From a virus, in IMG/VR virus record IMGVR_UViG_3300009008_002419, positions 1-64,000 of that record: a stretch of DNA of 64,000 bases, one strand, 5' to 3'. Below are positions 7,015 through 16,215 of the stretch, piece by piece (within the stretch, counting starts at the first letter, position 1; every line of letters begins with the position of its first letter). Below the pieces are notes generated by a model. It was not told the origin of the DNA, made no database searches, and worked only from the letters and a program-made list of their open reading frames with translations. The translations under genes and the position numbers were made by a program.

Positions 7015-7776
7015 ATGGCAAAAGACAAGAAAAAAAAGAAACCTGTAAAGACATATCCAATTAGTCGTGCGTTGACTTCTATGGTTCCAGCGGGCATAGC
7101 TGCGGGACTTGGTGGAGTAGGTGGTTTAGCAGTGGGCTCTGGGTATGGTAAAGGTGTTGGGCGTTTGGTAGCATCTTTAGGCGGCGGCGCTTTAGGTGCA
7201 GCTTATGGTGGTACAATGATTGGCGGGTCTACTCTATTAAATAGACACATTCATGCTCGTGCACTCGCGGGACGTGAGGTACTAAATAAAAGAGATTGGG
7301 GAAGTGAAAAGCTTCTGAAGAAAGCTGATTTTGATAAGGCTGAGGTTGCTTTTATTAAAGAGTATTTTGATTTCGCTGAAAAGAAGGATCCTGGGTATTG
7401 GGCTTCTAATATGGCAGCATCTAGAGCACGGCGAGAGTCCGATAAAGGCTTTGGTAAGCTTATTGCAAAGCCTGAATTAATTAAAGCACGGATTAAAGGC
7501 AAGCTTGTTGGAGGCGGTAAAGGTCTGGCAGCTGGCGCTGCAGCGGGCGCAGTGGCAGGAGCAGCTATTACTAAGTCACGTGTAGGCGCGGGCATTGGCG
7601 CAACATTGAGTGGTTTATATGGTGGTGTCATCGGTGGTGTTTTAGGTCGTTACCAAGCTGATAAAAAATATTTAAAAGCTCGGGGAATTACTGTCAAAGA
7701 CGGTAAGACTCAATTAGATGATAACGCTAAAGCTAGGTACTTACATAAAAAGTATAAAGGTGGCGGCTACGAATAG
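7015..7776 (+). CDS. Gly-zipper membrane-active virion-like protein
   Basis: 253 residues with two Gly/Ala-rich segments (about 24-75 and 162-215), each able to form a pair of GxxxG helices, separated by a charged middle with Leu-Leu-Lys-Lys-Ala at about 100-104. The duplicated layout resembles phage proteins that insert into the host membrane during DNA entry. A GGCGG-type ribosome site lies before the ATG. Annotation rests on composition and context. Confidence 0.5.
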   Translation: MAKDKKKKKPVKTYPISRALTSMVPAGIAAGLGGVGGLAVGSGYGKGVGRLVASLGGGALGAAYGGTMIGGSTLLNRHIHARALAGREVLNKRDWGSEKLLKKADFDKAEVAFIKEYFDFAEKKDPGYWASNMAASRARRESDKGFGKLIAKPELIKARIKGKLVGGGKGLAAGAAAGAVAGAAITKSRVGAGIGATLSGLYGGVIGGVLGRYQADKKYLKARGITVKDGKTQLDDNAKARYLHKKYKGGGYE

Positions 7777-7790
7777 TAGATCATTTAACC

Positions 7791-9158
7791 ATGGGCAAAT
7801 ACTTCACTAAAACATCTATGTCCAAAAAGCAAGCTCCCGGAATTCCTGACCGCAACAAAATACAGTCAATCCCGAACATTTCGTCTCCGACGATTTGGGA
7901 AGGTGGTATACATCTTCATGAAGCTAAGCGTGCAGGGATTCATTATGATCTTCGGCTAGGGGATCCGTCTACCCACCACTCACATTCATGGGCTCTTAGA
8001 AAACTTCCAGCAGCTGGTGAAAAAGTTCTCGCTATTCATCAGCCTACTCATACACTTGAGTACATGGATTTTAAAGGTACTATTAAAGATGGATACGGCG
8101 CTGGTAAAGTAAAGCTTCACTTCCGAGATAAAATAGAGATTCTAGAGTCATCTGACAGACGTATACTCTTTAATCTCTACAAAGGTAATAAAACAGAAAA
8201 GTATGCCCTAATCAATCGCGGAGATAAGAATTGGATTTTATTCAATTATACTACGACTGATAAAGACAAACTTATTCCATTGACAAAGCCTTCTTATAAA
8301 GAGAAGGATTTTGACAACCTAGATACAGCAAATCCTAATGAGGTGTTTGCACCTAAGATGGATGGGGCTCATAACATCTTCATCCTCCGCCCTAACAAGC
8401 GTGTACAAACTTTCTCGTATCGACCTGCTAAGGGCCGTATTGAGCGAATTGATCATACGTATAAAACTGATTTGTACAAGCACCGTGCTCCCAGGTCATT
8501 AGGTACTACTGTAGTTCGAGGTGAGTTATACCTTCCTGGTAAGACCTCACCCGAAGTTGGCTCAGTCCTTAACTCGAATGTATTCCTGGCTAGAGAAAAG
8601 CAGGAAAAAGTGGGCCCACTTCAAAATGTAATGTTTGATGTAGTAACGTATAAAGGCAAAAATGTAGAAGCCTTGCCGTACCGTGAAAAGATTGAAATTC
8701 TTAAAAAGATTAATAAGGAATTCCCTCAAATGAAAGTTCCTTCATATGCTACGACACCACAAACGAAAAAGAATCTCGTTTCAGCTATAAAAGACAAGCA
8801 ACACACTGATACAGACGAAGGCGTAGTAATTTATAACCTTGATAGCCCACTTCCTATTAAAGCTAAAATTCGTAGAGACTACGATTTATATGTAAAAGGC
8901 TTCTACGAAGGAACTGGCAGGCTTAAAGGTAAGGGTGTTGGGGGCATTATAGGTACTGAATCTCCAACTTCGTCACAAGAAATACGAGTTGGTTCTGGAC
9001 TTACTGATAAACAGCGCCAGGACATGTATAATAATCCTAATAAATATGTTGGTAGACTTATTAAAATTTATGCACAAGAAAAATTAAAGAGTGGTAAATT
9101 CCGTATGCCTGTGTTTAAAGAGTTTAGGGATTATGAACGTTGGGTTAATAAGAAGTAA
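7791..9158 (+). CDS. LigD-like 3'-phosphoesterase / ATP-dependent DNA ligase
   Basis: 455 residues in two domains. Residues about 38-115 match the LigD 3'-phosphoesterase domain: His43, the HYDLRL signature at 51-56, SWALRK, a His at 87 and YGAGKV. This domain trims 3' phosphates or ribonucleotides at breaks in bacterial end joining. Residues about 180-455 form an ATP-dependent ligase: KMDG at 189-192 with the adenylated Lys, VVRGELY, MFDVV, EGVVIY and KAKIRR, then an OB-like end. No Ku or polymerase domain is seen here. Its place among virion genes and the FTKTS near its start suggest it may travel in the capsid, which is inference. Confidence 0.8.
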   Translation: MGKYFTKTSMSKKQAPGIPDRNKIQSIPNISSPTIWEGGIHLHEAKRAGIHYDLRLGDPSTHHSHSWALRKLPAAGEKVLAIHQPTHTLEYMDFKGTIKDGYGAGKVKLHFRDKIEILESSDRRILFNLYKGNKTEKYALINRGDKNWILFNYTTTDKDKLIPLTKPSYKEKDFDNLDTANPNEVFAPKMDGAHNIFILRPNKRVQTFSYRPAKGRIERIDHTYKTDLYKHRAPRSLGTTVVRGELYLPGKTSPEVGSVLNSNVFLAREKQEKVGPLQNVMFDVVTYKGKNVEALPYREKIEILKKINKEFPQMKVPSYATTPQTKKNLVSAIKDKQHTDTDEGVVIYNLDSPLPIKAKIRRDYDLYVKGFYEGTGRLKGKGVGGIIGTESPTSSQEIRVGSGLTDKQRQDMYNNPNKYVGRLIKIYAQEKLKSGKFRMPVFKEFRDYERWVNKK

Positions 9159-9179
9159 TCCACTAACCAGAAAATACTA

Positions 9180-9362
9180 ATGAAACCAATTAAATTAGAT
9201 ACTGATATCGCCCAGCCTTTCACTAAAGAACTTGATGATCTTAGAGAAAAGGGTGAACACAGCGAAGCCTTTGAAATGTTAGACAACTTATCTGAACAAG
9301 CGGCACACGCTGACAAACCAATTGAAACCGACGACGACACTCACTCTGATACTGAAGACTAG
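9180..9362 (+). CDS. Small acidic hypothetical protein
   Basis: 60 residues, ending in an Asp/Thr/Glu-rich tail. It sits between the ligase and another small gene with short spacing, so is likely co-transcribed. No motif recognised. Confidence 0.45.
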   Translation: MKPIKLDTDIAQPFTKELDDLREKGEHSEAFEMLDNLSEQAAHADKPIETDDDTHSDTED

Positions 9363-9370
9363 TTAACCGC

Positions 9371-9598
9371 ATGTATTTACTCGTTGAACATAACGGAACC
9401 TTACATCATCGCTCAATTTTTGATAAGATTGAGGATCATTTCGCAGATCATGTTGATGGCATTGTAGAGGAAGCAATCCAGGATGGGGAATCACTTTCTT
9501 TATATGATGAGAATTTAAAGCGTATTGTTTCTTTTAAAAAGGTTCCGACATCAGAGGAACTTCGGCTATTATTTATATTAATAGACGACTCCTCTTAA
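9371..9598 (+). CDS. Small hypothetical protein
   Basis: 75 residues, acidic, with alternating strand and helix character. Eight bases separate it from the preceding stop. No known family. Confidence 0.45.
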   Translation: MYLLVEHNGTLHHRSIFDKIEDHFADHVDGIVEEAIQDGESLSLYDENLKRIVSFKKVPTSEELRLLFILIDDSS

Positions 9599-9624
9599 AT
9601 ATTTGTGTGTCTGAGAGGAACTTT

Positions 9625-10138
9625 ATGGGTAACACCCCAACACAAGAAAAAATTAATGTGGATGTTAGTTCGCTGGAGCATGCAAAGACTGCATTAAAAG
9701 ATCTAGCTATTATACAAGATCATGCTGTTGCAAAAACTATTATTTCCCACGATGAAATTGAATTAGAAGAAAAAAAATCACCCTATACAGTTTTAGAATT
9801 AGAGGTGCCTGGTGGACATGGATTTATGTTTAGTGTCTGGAGAGATGATGAAGGTAATGCATCCTTCGATAGAATTTTCTTTTCAGCCGGCTCAGTAGTA
9901 ACGAAACACGAACACTCTGTTGTTGAGTTAGTAGCTCTAACTAAAGGTAAGATTTCATATGTTATATATGATGAGGACAATAATCCTATTGGGGAGCCTA
10001 CAGTTATGGATTTATTTGACACAGTGGAGACTTGAGCCTGGTGTTCAGCATTCCTTTTATTTTATTGAGGATTCATGGACTGCTGTACTGACTATGCCCG
10101 CTTATAATGCACAGGATGATATACCAACTATAGAGTAA
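9625..10138 (+). CDS. Cupin-like protein interrupted by a +1 frameshift
   Basis: The ATG at 9625 follows GAGAGG by six bases and is preferred over a GTG at 9607. The frame runs to a TGA at 10033, through a cupin-like core with KHEHSVVELVALTKGK. From about 10015 the +1 frame continues the fold: an LEPGVQHSF segment typical of the second cupin box, then a tail to TAA at 10136. Joined, the protein is about 170 residues. A base inserted near 10015-10022 is the simplest cause. Cupins bind metals or sugars; no substrate can be named. Confidence 0.5.
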
Positions 10139-10184
10139 AGATGAGAAAGTACTTAAGCACGTGTAGTGTGGAAAGGTTTACTAT

Positions 10185-10565
10185 ATGCCAGATAGTAATG
10201 GAACTAACGGTAACGGCACCAAGAACTTAGAGATTCGCTTTGCTAAGTTGCAGACCGTTGTGCATGATAGTATAATTAAGCAATTAGAGATACTAGTCTC
10301 CAGTGTTGAAAAAATTGATAATAAATTTGATGATAAGAATGCAACCTTAATAGATAGGTTAGCAAAAATTGATACTGAGCTCACACTAATTAATCGTGTT
10401 GTAGGAGAGTGGGATGACTACAAAAAGGATGCTCAGAAACGTGAAGAAGCCGAAAAGCGTCGAGAAGATGTATTAAAGGCTGCTAACACGCGGGGTAAAT
10501 GGACCTTAGCAGGCACTATTGTTACGGCGATTAGTGTAATATTAGTAGCGTGGCTGACAAACTAA
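10185..10565 (+). CDS. Coiled-coil protein with C-terminal membrane anchor
   Basis: 126 residues: a Gly/Asn start, a long heptad helix (about 18-95), then one hydrophobic segment at about 106-124 ending near the C-terminus. The layout matches XhlA-type proteins and other tail-anchored phage lysis accessories. It could be a holin partner, though no endolysin is beside it. Confidence 0.5.
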   Translation: MPDSNGTNGNGTKNLEIRFAKLQTVVHDSIIKQLEILVSSVEKIDNKFDDKNATLIDRLAKIDTELTLINRVVGEWDDYKKDAQKREEAEKRREDVLKAANTRGKWTLAGTIVTAISVILVAWLTN

Positions 10566-10575
10566 AGGATAAAGA

Positions 10576-10875
10576 ATGAATTTATATTTAAATAGATTAG
10601 ACCCGGATCGGGACGAAAAGTTAATTGGATTTTTAGAACACCCTACATTTGAAAAGCAGTCAGAGTTTTCTATTGACACTGATGCTGAGTATGATGATTT
10701 GTTTACTAAAATTGCTGAAGTACATCAGCCTGGTAAATGGAGTGAGCTTGAAGCCAAGGTAACTGAGCTGTTCCCTGATAATGAGAAGATGGCGTCTCAA
10801 TTAGAGCGCTTTGGGCAAAGACTTTCTCTAGACCGTACTAGATTAAAGGAACTCTTCACCTACGAAAAAGAGTAA
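10576..10875 (+). CDS. Small hypothetical protein
   Basis: 99 residues, acidic and helical, with an AAAGGA ribosome site. Phe-Thr-Lys-Ile-Ala at about 44-48 matches the recurring processing motif. No family recognised. Confidence 0.45.
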   Translation: MNLYLNRLDPDRDEKLIGFLEHPTFEKQSEFSIDTDAEYDDLFTKIAEVHQPGKWSELEAKVTELFPDNEKMASQLERFGQRLSLDRTRLKELFTYEKE

Positions 10876-10877
10876 AA

Positions 10878-11033
10878 ATGAGTAACCAACTCGTTCAACC
10901 AAAAAAGAAAAAATGTTCTGTGTGTAAAAGTGGGATAGCTGTTAAGACCCGCTTAGCCCCACCAGGTGGAGGACGTGCACAGTTAGTATATCAATGTACA
11001 AACCCTGCTTGCAGGGCTGTACGAAAAATATAA
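10878..11033 (+). CDS. 51-residue zinc-ribbon protein
   Basis: ATG at 10878, two bases after the preceding stop, to TAA at 11031. Cys14-x2-Cys17 and a second Cys pair (Cys41 and Cys46, spaced by four) make a small zinc ribbon around a basic Gly-rich turn. Proteins of this kind bind nucleic acid or RNA polymerase. Confidence 0.55.
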   Translation: MSNQLVQPKKKKCSVCKSGIAVKTRLAPPGGGRAQLVYQCTNPACRAVRKI

Positions 11034-11055
11034 CACAGACAAACACTTAAACTGT

Positions 11056-11481
11056 ATGGCAAAACAGAAATATCACGATAGCAAGCATAAATACTTTAAG
11101 CCATCTGAAGCTGAAAAGACGTGGAGATATGCTATTAAAAAGCACAAGTCTCCGGGTTCTTCAGCTCACTTCGATCTTCGCCTATACAACGATGCCTATA
11201 AAAAAGTGTTTTCTTGGTCATCCAAGAAATTTCTTTTAAACGGGAACAACCCCGTTTTGATTCGTAGAACACCTGATCATCCAAAATCATCATTGGAGTT
11301 TGAGGGAACCTTCTTTTCAAAGAGTTCTCCTAAACTTAATAAAGTTACTAATCTTCAAACAGGTGTGCTGACTTTTGAAGGCGTAGATCCTAAAAAGGGT
11401 ATTATGTTTAGATCTGAAGATTTTTCTTTTGATCTCAAGCCTTACAGAGGAAAAAACTACATATTCATGAAAGTACAATAA
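11056..11481 (+). CDS. Stand-alone LigD-type 3'-phosphoesterase-like protein
   Basis: 141 residues carrying the phosphoesterase pattern seen in the ligase at 7791: His38-Phe-Asp-Leu-Arg-Leu43, FSWSSKK, a His near residue 76 followed by LEFEGTF. No ligase or polymerase domain is attached. LigD phosphoesterase domains need two His and an Asp/Arg pair around the metal; these appear present. It may repair 3' ends of the phage genome alone or with the ligase. The fold is likely; activity is unproven. Confidence 0.65.
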   Translation: MAKQKYHDSKHKYFKPSEAEKTWRYAIKKHKSPGSSAHFDLRLYNDAYKKVFSWSSKKFLLNGNNPVLIRRTPDHPKSSLEFEGTFFSKSSPKLNKVTNLQTGVLTFEGVDPKKGIMFRSEDFSFDLKPYRGKNYIFMKVQ

Positions 11482-11482
11482 A

Positions 11483-12409
11483 ATGGCTACCTCACTAAAG
11501 CAAAAGTATCCACATATAAATTTTATTAAAGTCCTTATTTTAGGGCGATTGTCTGGGCAAAACATCTTGGATACTTTAGATAAGTATGGATTGGGTAAAC
11601 CACATGCACCTGATTTATCAGCAATACGTAAAGATATTCTACAAACATACCCAGAAGAAAATTATTTAAATGTAACGACTATGTACACTAAAAAATCCGA
11701 GGCTAAACAATATACTATTAATGATATAGATCTAGATTGGCTTGTAGATCAGAATCTTGCACCTTTGTTTGGTTTTTGGTTTAAGATGGAAGTACCAAAT
11801 GTCCATGGTATTCAAGGAGCCTTTAACTTACTAGATGACCCTTTAATGTTTAGGCTCGTAACTTCATTAGCGGTCACAGGTATTACAGATGAGGATATTG
11901 AGCTTTTAGTTAATGGTAAATATAACCAACAATATGCTTCAGAAGATATAAGCCAGTTCTTACACTTTTTTTTCAATATGAAGGGTTGGACAAGAGTTAA
12001 TAAAGCAAATTGGATTAAAAAGTTTGCTCCTGAAGAATTTGTACGGTTTTATAAGATTGCACTTAAGGGAGACAAAGACTACTTGATTTGGAAACTTGGT
12101 GCAGCGCCTGATAAGAGCTTTGATCAAATGTTGTCTGAAATGTCTACTGACGCGTATTATAACTTTAAAGAGCGTTCTCGTAATGATCCTGAATTAGCCC
12201 AAAAGTGGGGAACTCTCGCAGTTAAGCTTATTGAAAAACTGGATAAAGTTAAGAAAGATGACCAGAAATCGAACGACTTCTTCGATCTTATTGAATTCTC
12301 AGTAGACGAAAAAGGCAATGAAGATGGTGTTATCCACATTGAAGATTTAGAAGAAATTTCTGAAATTGCTGAAAAGAATAATCCTAATAAAGACAAAACT
12401 TTAGAGTAG
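11483..12409 (+). CDS. Hypothetical protein upstream of packaging genes
   Basis: 308 residues, soluble, mostly helical, with an acidic C-terminus (about 270-308). It starts one base after the phosphoesterase stop and lies two genes before the terminase. Position suggests a small-terminase-like or packaging role, but no helix-turn-helix or oligomerisation motif could be recognised with confidence. Confidence 0.45.
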   Translation: MATSLKQKYPHINFIKVLILGRLSGQNILDTLDKYGLGKPHAPDLSAIRKDILQTYPEENYLNVTTMYTKKSEAKQYTINDIDLDWLVDQNLAPLFGFWFKMEVPNVHGIQGAFNLLDDPLMFRLVTSLAVTGITDEDIELLVNGKYNQQYASEDISQFLHFFFNMKGWTRVNKANWIKKFAPEEFVRFYKIALKGDKDYLIWKLGAAPDKSFDQMLSEMSTDAYYNFKERSRNDPELAQKWGTLAVKLIEKLDKVKKDDQKSNDFFDLIEFSVDEKGNEDGVIHIEDLEEISEIAEKNNPNKDKTLE

Positions 12410-12414
12410 GTAAT

Positions 12415-13509
12415 ATGGGCGTACTATCGGTTCCTAAAAAATCTTTGTCCAAATCAGTATTTACTGACACACAGAAGATACATCCTAATGTACGTGAGTT
12501 TATACTTAAGCAGTTAGATAGCGTTGTCCCTAAACAAGCTATAAATGAAATATTTGTAATGGGATCAATTACAGGGTTTAAGTATGATTTAGATTCTGAT
12601 ATTGACGTGTCTGTTTACGTTACGCCCACTACTGAGATTGATTCACAGGCATACGCTAACTTCTTGCACGCGGTTGCGCGCAGGCAAGTCAATGGTATAG
12701 TGCCCACCAACACGACACACCCAATTAATTTTTACATTAAAAATTATCATGAAAACGCCCGAGCTATGTATGAGTCAGCGGATTTTGGCGTCTATGATCT
12801 AATTGCAGACAAGTGGCTGCGCGAACCAACGGTACCACTCAATGTCCGTGATCCAAAAGAACAATTTCCGCTTGAACTTATGATTGCTAAAGCATACGAA
12901 GATCGGTTTGCTAAGGCAGTATCTAAAGAAGATATAAATCGTATTGTTCAGATGACTCGTAGTATTAAGCAAGACCGTGAGTTTGCATACGGCTATAGCT
13001 GGGGTGTGCCAAGACACAGTTTCAAGAACATCTTATATAAGACCTTTGAGAAAGGGCCCTATCATAATGTATTTGAAGAAGCTAAAAATCTTGAGCGCGC
13101 ACAACGTAAAAAGAAAGAACACACACGTGAGAAGCAAGCTGCCTCATTAAAAGATTATTCTAATTATTATAAAGATGTAATTGATCATAAGAAAAAAGTG
13201 TATAAAGCGGGACGACAACTTCATGCTCCCCGAATTCAATTACTAATGCATGATTGGGATAAACTTGTTCACCCTAAAATGGTAAAGCATTATACTAATT
13301 TCTTTTTTGCTAAAGAAAGAAGTCCTGAGACTATAAAAGGATTTATCCAAGCAGCTGAGGGTCATAAACGTAGACAAGCACACCATTTACGACCTTTAAC
13401 AAGCACTCCTAAAAATGTAAGAAAAGAAATTCTTGCAGATTGGTATGCTTCTCAAACCCGAACAGAGCCTAATCTCACTCTAAGTGAATTTATAGGTAGA
13501 ATGCGCTAA
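12415..13509 (+). CDS. Nucleotidyltransferase fused to a DUF5662-like domain
   Basis: 364 residues. Residues about 45-70 hold the Pol-beta nucleotidyltransferase signature: Gly50-Ser51, then SDIDV with Asp62 and Asp64. The C-terminal part (about 245-350) matches DUF5662: a YKAGRQL start, MHDWDKL, HKRRQAHHL and ADWYA, an HD-like set of His/Asp residues that could hold a metal. The gene sits directly before the terminase with one base between stop and start. The fusion suggests transfer of a nucleotide and its hydrolysis in one protein; substrate unknown. Confidence 0.65.
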   Translation: MGVLSVPKKSLSKSVFTDTQKIHPNVREFILKQLDSVVPKQAINEIFVMGSITGFKYDLDSDIDVSVYVTPTTEIDSQAYANFLHAVARRQVNGIVPTNTTHPINFYIKNYHENARAMYESADFGVYDLIADKWLREPTVPLNVRDPKEQFPLELMIAKAYEDRFAKAVSKEDINRIVQMTRSIKQDREFAYGYSWGVPRHSFKNILYKTFEKGPYHNVFEEAKNLERAQRKKKEHTREKQAASLKDYSNYYKDVIDHKKKVYKAGRQLHAPRIQLLMHDWDKLVHPKMVKHYTNFFFAKERSPETIKGFIQAAEGHKRRQAHHLRPLTSTPKNVRKEILADWYASQTRTEPNLTLSEFIGRMR

Positions 13510-13510
13510 A

Positions 13511-15094
13511 ATGCCCAGCATCATAGCACCATCAAAGAAAAAGATACTAAAGGTAACTAAGGCTCAGTTTGCTGAAAAGTTTCTGTACCTTAATGGCCGA
13601 CCTTTTTCACTAGATGACTATCCCCATATGCGCGCGATCTATAATTGTGGTGCATCCGACATGGTTATGCACTTTAGTCGACAGACGGCAAAAAGTACTA
13701 CTCTTGCTAATTTGATGCTTTCTGATAGTATTATGAGGGGCCACTTTAAGTCTCTTTATGTCGCGCCTACAGTTGACCAGACTAAAGTCTTTAGTCATGA
13801 TCGTGTTGCTCCTGTTGTTGAAACAAGCCCATTAATTAAGAACTTCTATACTAACTCTGCCTTAGTGCAGAACGTGTTTATGAAGCAGTTTACTAATGGG
13901 TCTAAGATTTATATGCGATATGCATTATTATCTGCTGACCGTCTAAGAGGATACTCTGCAGATGTCAACTATTTTGACGAAGCACAAGATCTTCTAGCGG
14001 ATGTTATTCCGGTTGTTCAGGAAACTATGTCACGTTCAATGGTTAAGCGCACATTATACACTGGTACACCTAAGCGGACAGTGGGCACACTGGCATCGGT
14101 GTGGGATCGTTCAACTCAGAACGAGTTTATGCCACACTGCACACATTGTGGAGCTTGGAATCGTTTAGACGAAGACAACATTGGCGACTACGGTGTAATT
14201 TGTAAAAAGTGTGGACAAGCCCTTGATGTACGTAATGGACAGTGGATTTCAACTGGACCTAAAGACGCTAAAGTAGAGGGTTTCCGAGTTTGTATTCTAA
14301 ACTTTGCTAATGCTCCTTGGGTTGACTGGGACAGAGATGTTATTGAGAAGCGCAAAAATGTTTCGCGCGCGATCTTCTATAATGAGACTCTTGGATTACC
14401 TTATGATGATGGTGTATCTCCCATTACTAAAGACGAGGCTATGGTATGTTGTACTGGACCTAAGATGCTTGGGGATGAGCCAGATCAATTAGACCCGCCA
14501 CAAGGTGGTCAAGTCAAAACATTCCCGACAGTTATGGGCATTGATTACGGTCCTGTAAATAGCGACAAATCATACACAGTGGTATCAATTGTGCAACGTA
14601 AGTATGGCAAGTATCACGTCTTGTTTGCCAAACGTTTTGTAGGTAAAGAGGCTGATTACTCATATTTACATGAGTATATTCCAAAATTATTTGCCAAGTG
14701 GAATTGCAAGATATTAGCATCTGACTATGGCATGGGCGAGGCTCCAAACAGCGAATTCCGTAAGCGTCTGGGGTATGAGAAAGTTATCCCGTTCCAGCAC
14801 ATGGCAAATCAGAAGCAGAAACTCTTATGGAATAACAAGATGCCCGCTTATACGACCAGTAAGAATGTAATTATGAATGAGTTCTTCCAAAGAGTAAAGA
14901 AGGGTGAGTATGTATTCCCACACTCAACAAAGTTTGAAACATTCGTTGATGATATGATGAATGTTCAGAATGAATTTGACGAGACTATGAACAAGATGAA
15001 GTTCATCAATATTGGCCCAGATGACTTTGTTCATGCCACAATTTTTGCTTCGGTAACAGCAGAGTTAATGTCTGCCGGCGGCCTGAATGTATAA
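13511..15094 (+). CDS. terL: Terminase large subunit
   Basis: 527 residues; the motor and nuclease that packages DNA into the prohead. Walker A is SRQTAKST at 56-63, Walker B FDEAQD at 155-160. A zinc ribbon (Cys210, Cys213, Cys231, Cys234) lies between ATPase and nuclease, as in the lambda-GpA/T4-like groups. The RNase H-like nuclease has GIDYG at 343-347, an Asp at 405 and DDFVHA near 504-509. The length is normal for the family. It is the best anchor for the phage identity of the window. Confidence 0.95.
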   Translation: MPSIIAPSKKKILKVTKAQFAEKFLYLNGRPFSLDDYPHMRAIYNCGASDMVMHFSRQTAKSTTLANLMLSDSIMRGHFKSLYVAPTVDQTKVFSHDRVAPVVETSPLIKNFYTNSALVQNVFMKQFTNGSKIYMRYALLSADRLRGYSADVNYFDEAQDLLADVIPVVQETMSRSMVKRTLYTGTPKRTVGTLASVWDRSTQNEFMPHCTHCGAWNRLDEDNIGDYGVICKKCGQALDVRNGQWISTGPKDAKVEGFRVCILNFANAPWVDWDRDVIEKRKNVSRAIFYNETLGLPYDDGVSPITKDEAMVCCTGPKMLGDEPDQLDPPQGGQVKTFPTVMGIDYGPVNSDKSYTVVSIVQRKYGKYHVLFAKRFVGKEADYSYLHEYIPKLFAKWNCKILASDYGMGEAPNSEFRKRLGYEKVIPFQHMANQKQKLLWNNKMPAYTTSKNVIMNEFFQRVKKGEYVFPHSTKFETFVDDMMNVQNEFDETMNKMKFINIGPDDFVHATIFASVTAELMSAGGLNV

Positions 15095-15133
15095 TTTATT
15101 AGGCTCGTAACCTTAAGTAATATAAAAATTTAC

Positions 15134-15161
15134 TTGACAAAAAAATTTGAAAGGTTATATT
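15134..15161 (+). promoter_or_regulatory. Sigma-A-type promoter for a leaderless mRNA
   Basis: TTGACA (15134-15139), 16-base spacer, TATATT (15156-15161). The ATG at 15166 begins four bases after the -10 box, so transcription should start at or within the first codons (ATG ATG). It drives the capsid operon. Confidence 0.7.
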
Positions 15162-15165
15162 TAAC

Positions 15166-16215
15166 ATGATGATAACAGTTTACGACGTCAATAATTTCGG
15201 AAAACAAGCCTCCGAAGATTATGTGCGAAACGATACACCACTTAATGACACCATCGTTAAGTTAGCTTCTGCCAATGGGTTAACTAAAAATCAAGTTGAT
15301 CGTGTGGTAGAAGCTGCCAATAATGAGACGTATTTATCTTTGCTAAAAACAGCAGAAGATAAGTATGTTGAGTTCCCATTAGCAAACACAAAAGAAGTTT
15401 TTTCTGAAATAGAAAAAGAGGCCAAGGTGTTAAATACCAATTTATCTGATTATGATGCGCCTCCAGTTCCTACTCAGGAAGAACTCCCTTCATTAACAGA
15501 CTCAGCGATTTTTGGCGACTTGACAAAAGCCGCCTCACACGAAGAGTCTCATGGAGACAAAATCAGAGGTGCTGAAGCAAGAAAAATGAGTGCTGAGCTC
15601 AAAGGTACTCACATCTTCTTAAAGAACGCAGCTGATGAAGCTTCTGTCCAGTTTGCTAAAACATATGATACCCTCACACATCTAATTAAGCAAGCAGTGT
15701 TGAATGGTACGACTTTTAATGATATAGTTCAAATCAATGAACAGTCAATGCCAATGTTAAATACTGCTATTACTCCAGAATTTAAAGAATCCTTAGCATT
15801 GGATATGCCTCGCTTTGACTTTGATAAAGAAGCTCAACACACTCATCCTAATCCTGGCAGCTCAGTTTACCAAGCTGGGGTAGACCTGGAAAAGGTCGCA
15901 GAACAATACATGAGAATCCGTTGTGCTATGGATCATTACGAAGACGAGCATACTACACTCCAAGACTCTACTAATGAGAAGCTCGTTCCTTTAGTTAAAA
16001 AAGCTAAGAATATGGAAGAAGAAATTGCTCGAAAAGCAGTTAAGCAATATCGTAGAGAAGTTTGGGGTAAGAGATTTAAAAAACTCCCCGCCGCAGCACT
16101 AGCAGCCGCTGGAGCTGGAGTTGTTTATCACCTAGGTAAAAATAAAGGTATCACAGAACAAAATCAGGTTCTTAAAGAACAGTTCTTGGACCCTAAACTT
16201 TATAAGAGGTATTAA
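15166..16215 (+). CDS. Internal head or scaffold-like protein with ten processing motifs
   Basis: 349 residues, first gene of the capsid operon. It carries ten hydrophobic-x-Lys-x-Ala sites at residues 11, 30, 59, 82, 119, 151, 173, 219, 241 and 276, roughly evenly spaced. In the T4 head the scaffold core is cut at many sites by the prohead protease, and this pattern suggests the same fate. The C-terminus (about 308-330) has an Ala/Gly hydrophobic segment. It lies where a portal gene might be expected but is too short and has no portal features. Start: first of two tandem ATGs next to a -10 box. Confidence 0.55.
   Translation: MMITVYDVNNFGKQASEDYVRNDTPLNDTIVKLASANGLTKNQVDRVVEAANNETYLSLLKTAEDKYVEFPLANTKEVFSEIEKEAKVLNTNLSDYDAPPVPTQEELPSLTDSAIFGDLTKAASHEESHGDKIRGAEARKMSAELKGTHIFLKNAADEASVQFAKTYDTLTHLIKQAVLNGTTFNDIVQINEQSMPMLNTAITPEFKESLALDMPRFDFDKEAQHTHPNPGSSVYQAGVDLEKVAEQYMRIRCAMDHYEDEHTTLQDSTNEKLVPLVKKAKNMEEEIARKAVKQYRREVWGKRFKKLPAAALAAAGAGVVYHLGKNKGITEQNQVLKEQFLDPKLYKRY

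Noticed and set aside
7251-7631. Minus-strand frame of 126 codons
   Set aside because: Shadow of the Gly/Ala-rich gene at 7015; Pro/Ala-rich translation without features.
9607-9624. GTG start for the cupin-like gene
   Set aside because: The ATG at 9625 has GAGAGG at the right distance.
15166-16215. Portal protein candidate
   Set aside because: Too short, dominated by charged helix and repeated KxA motifs, no portal-like core.
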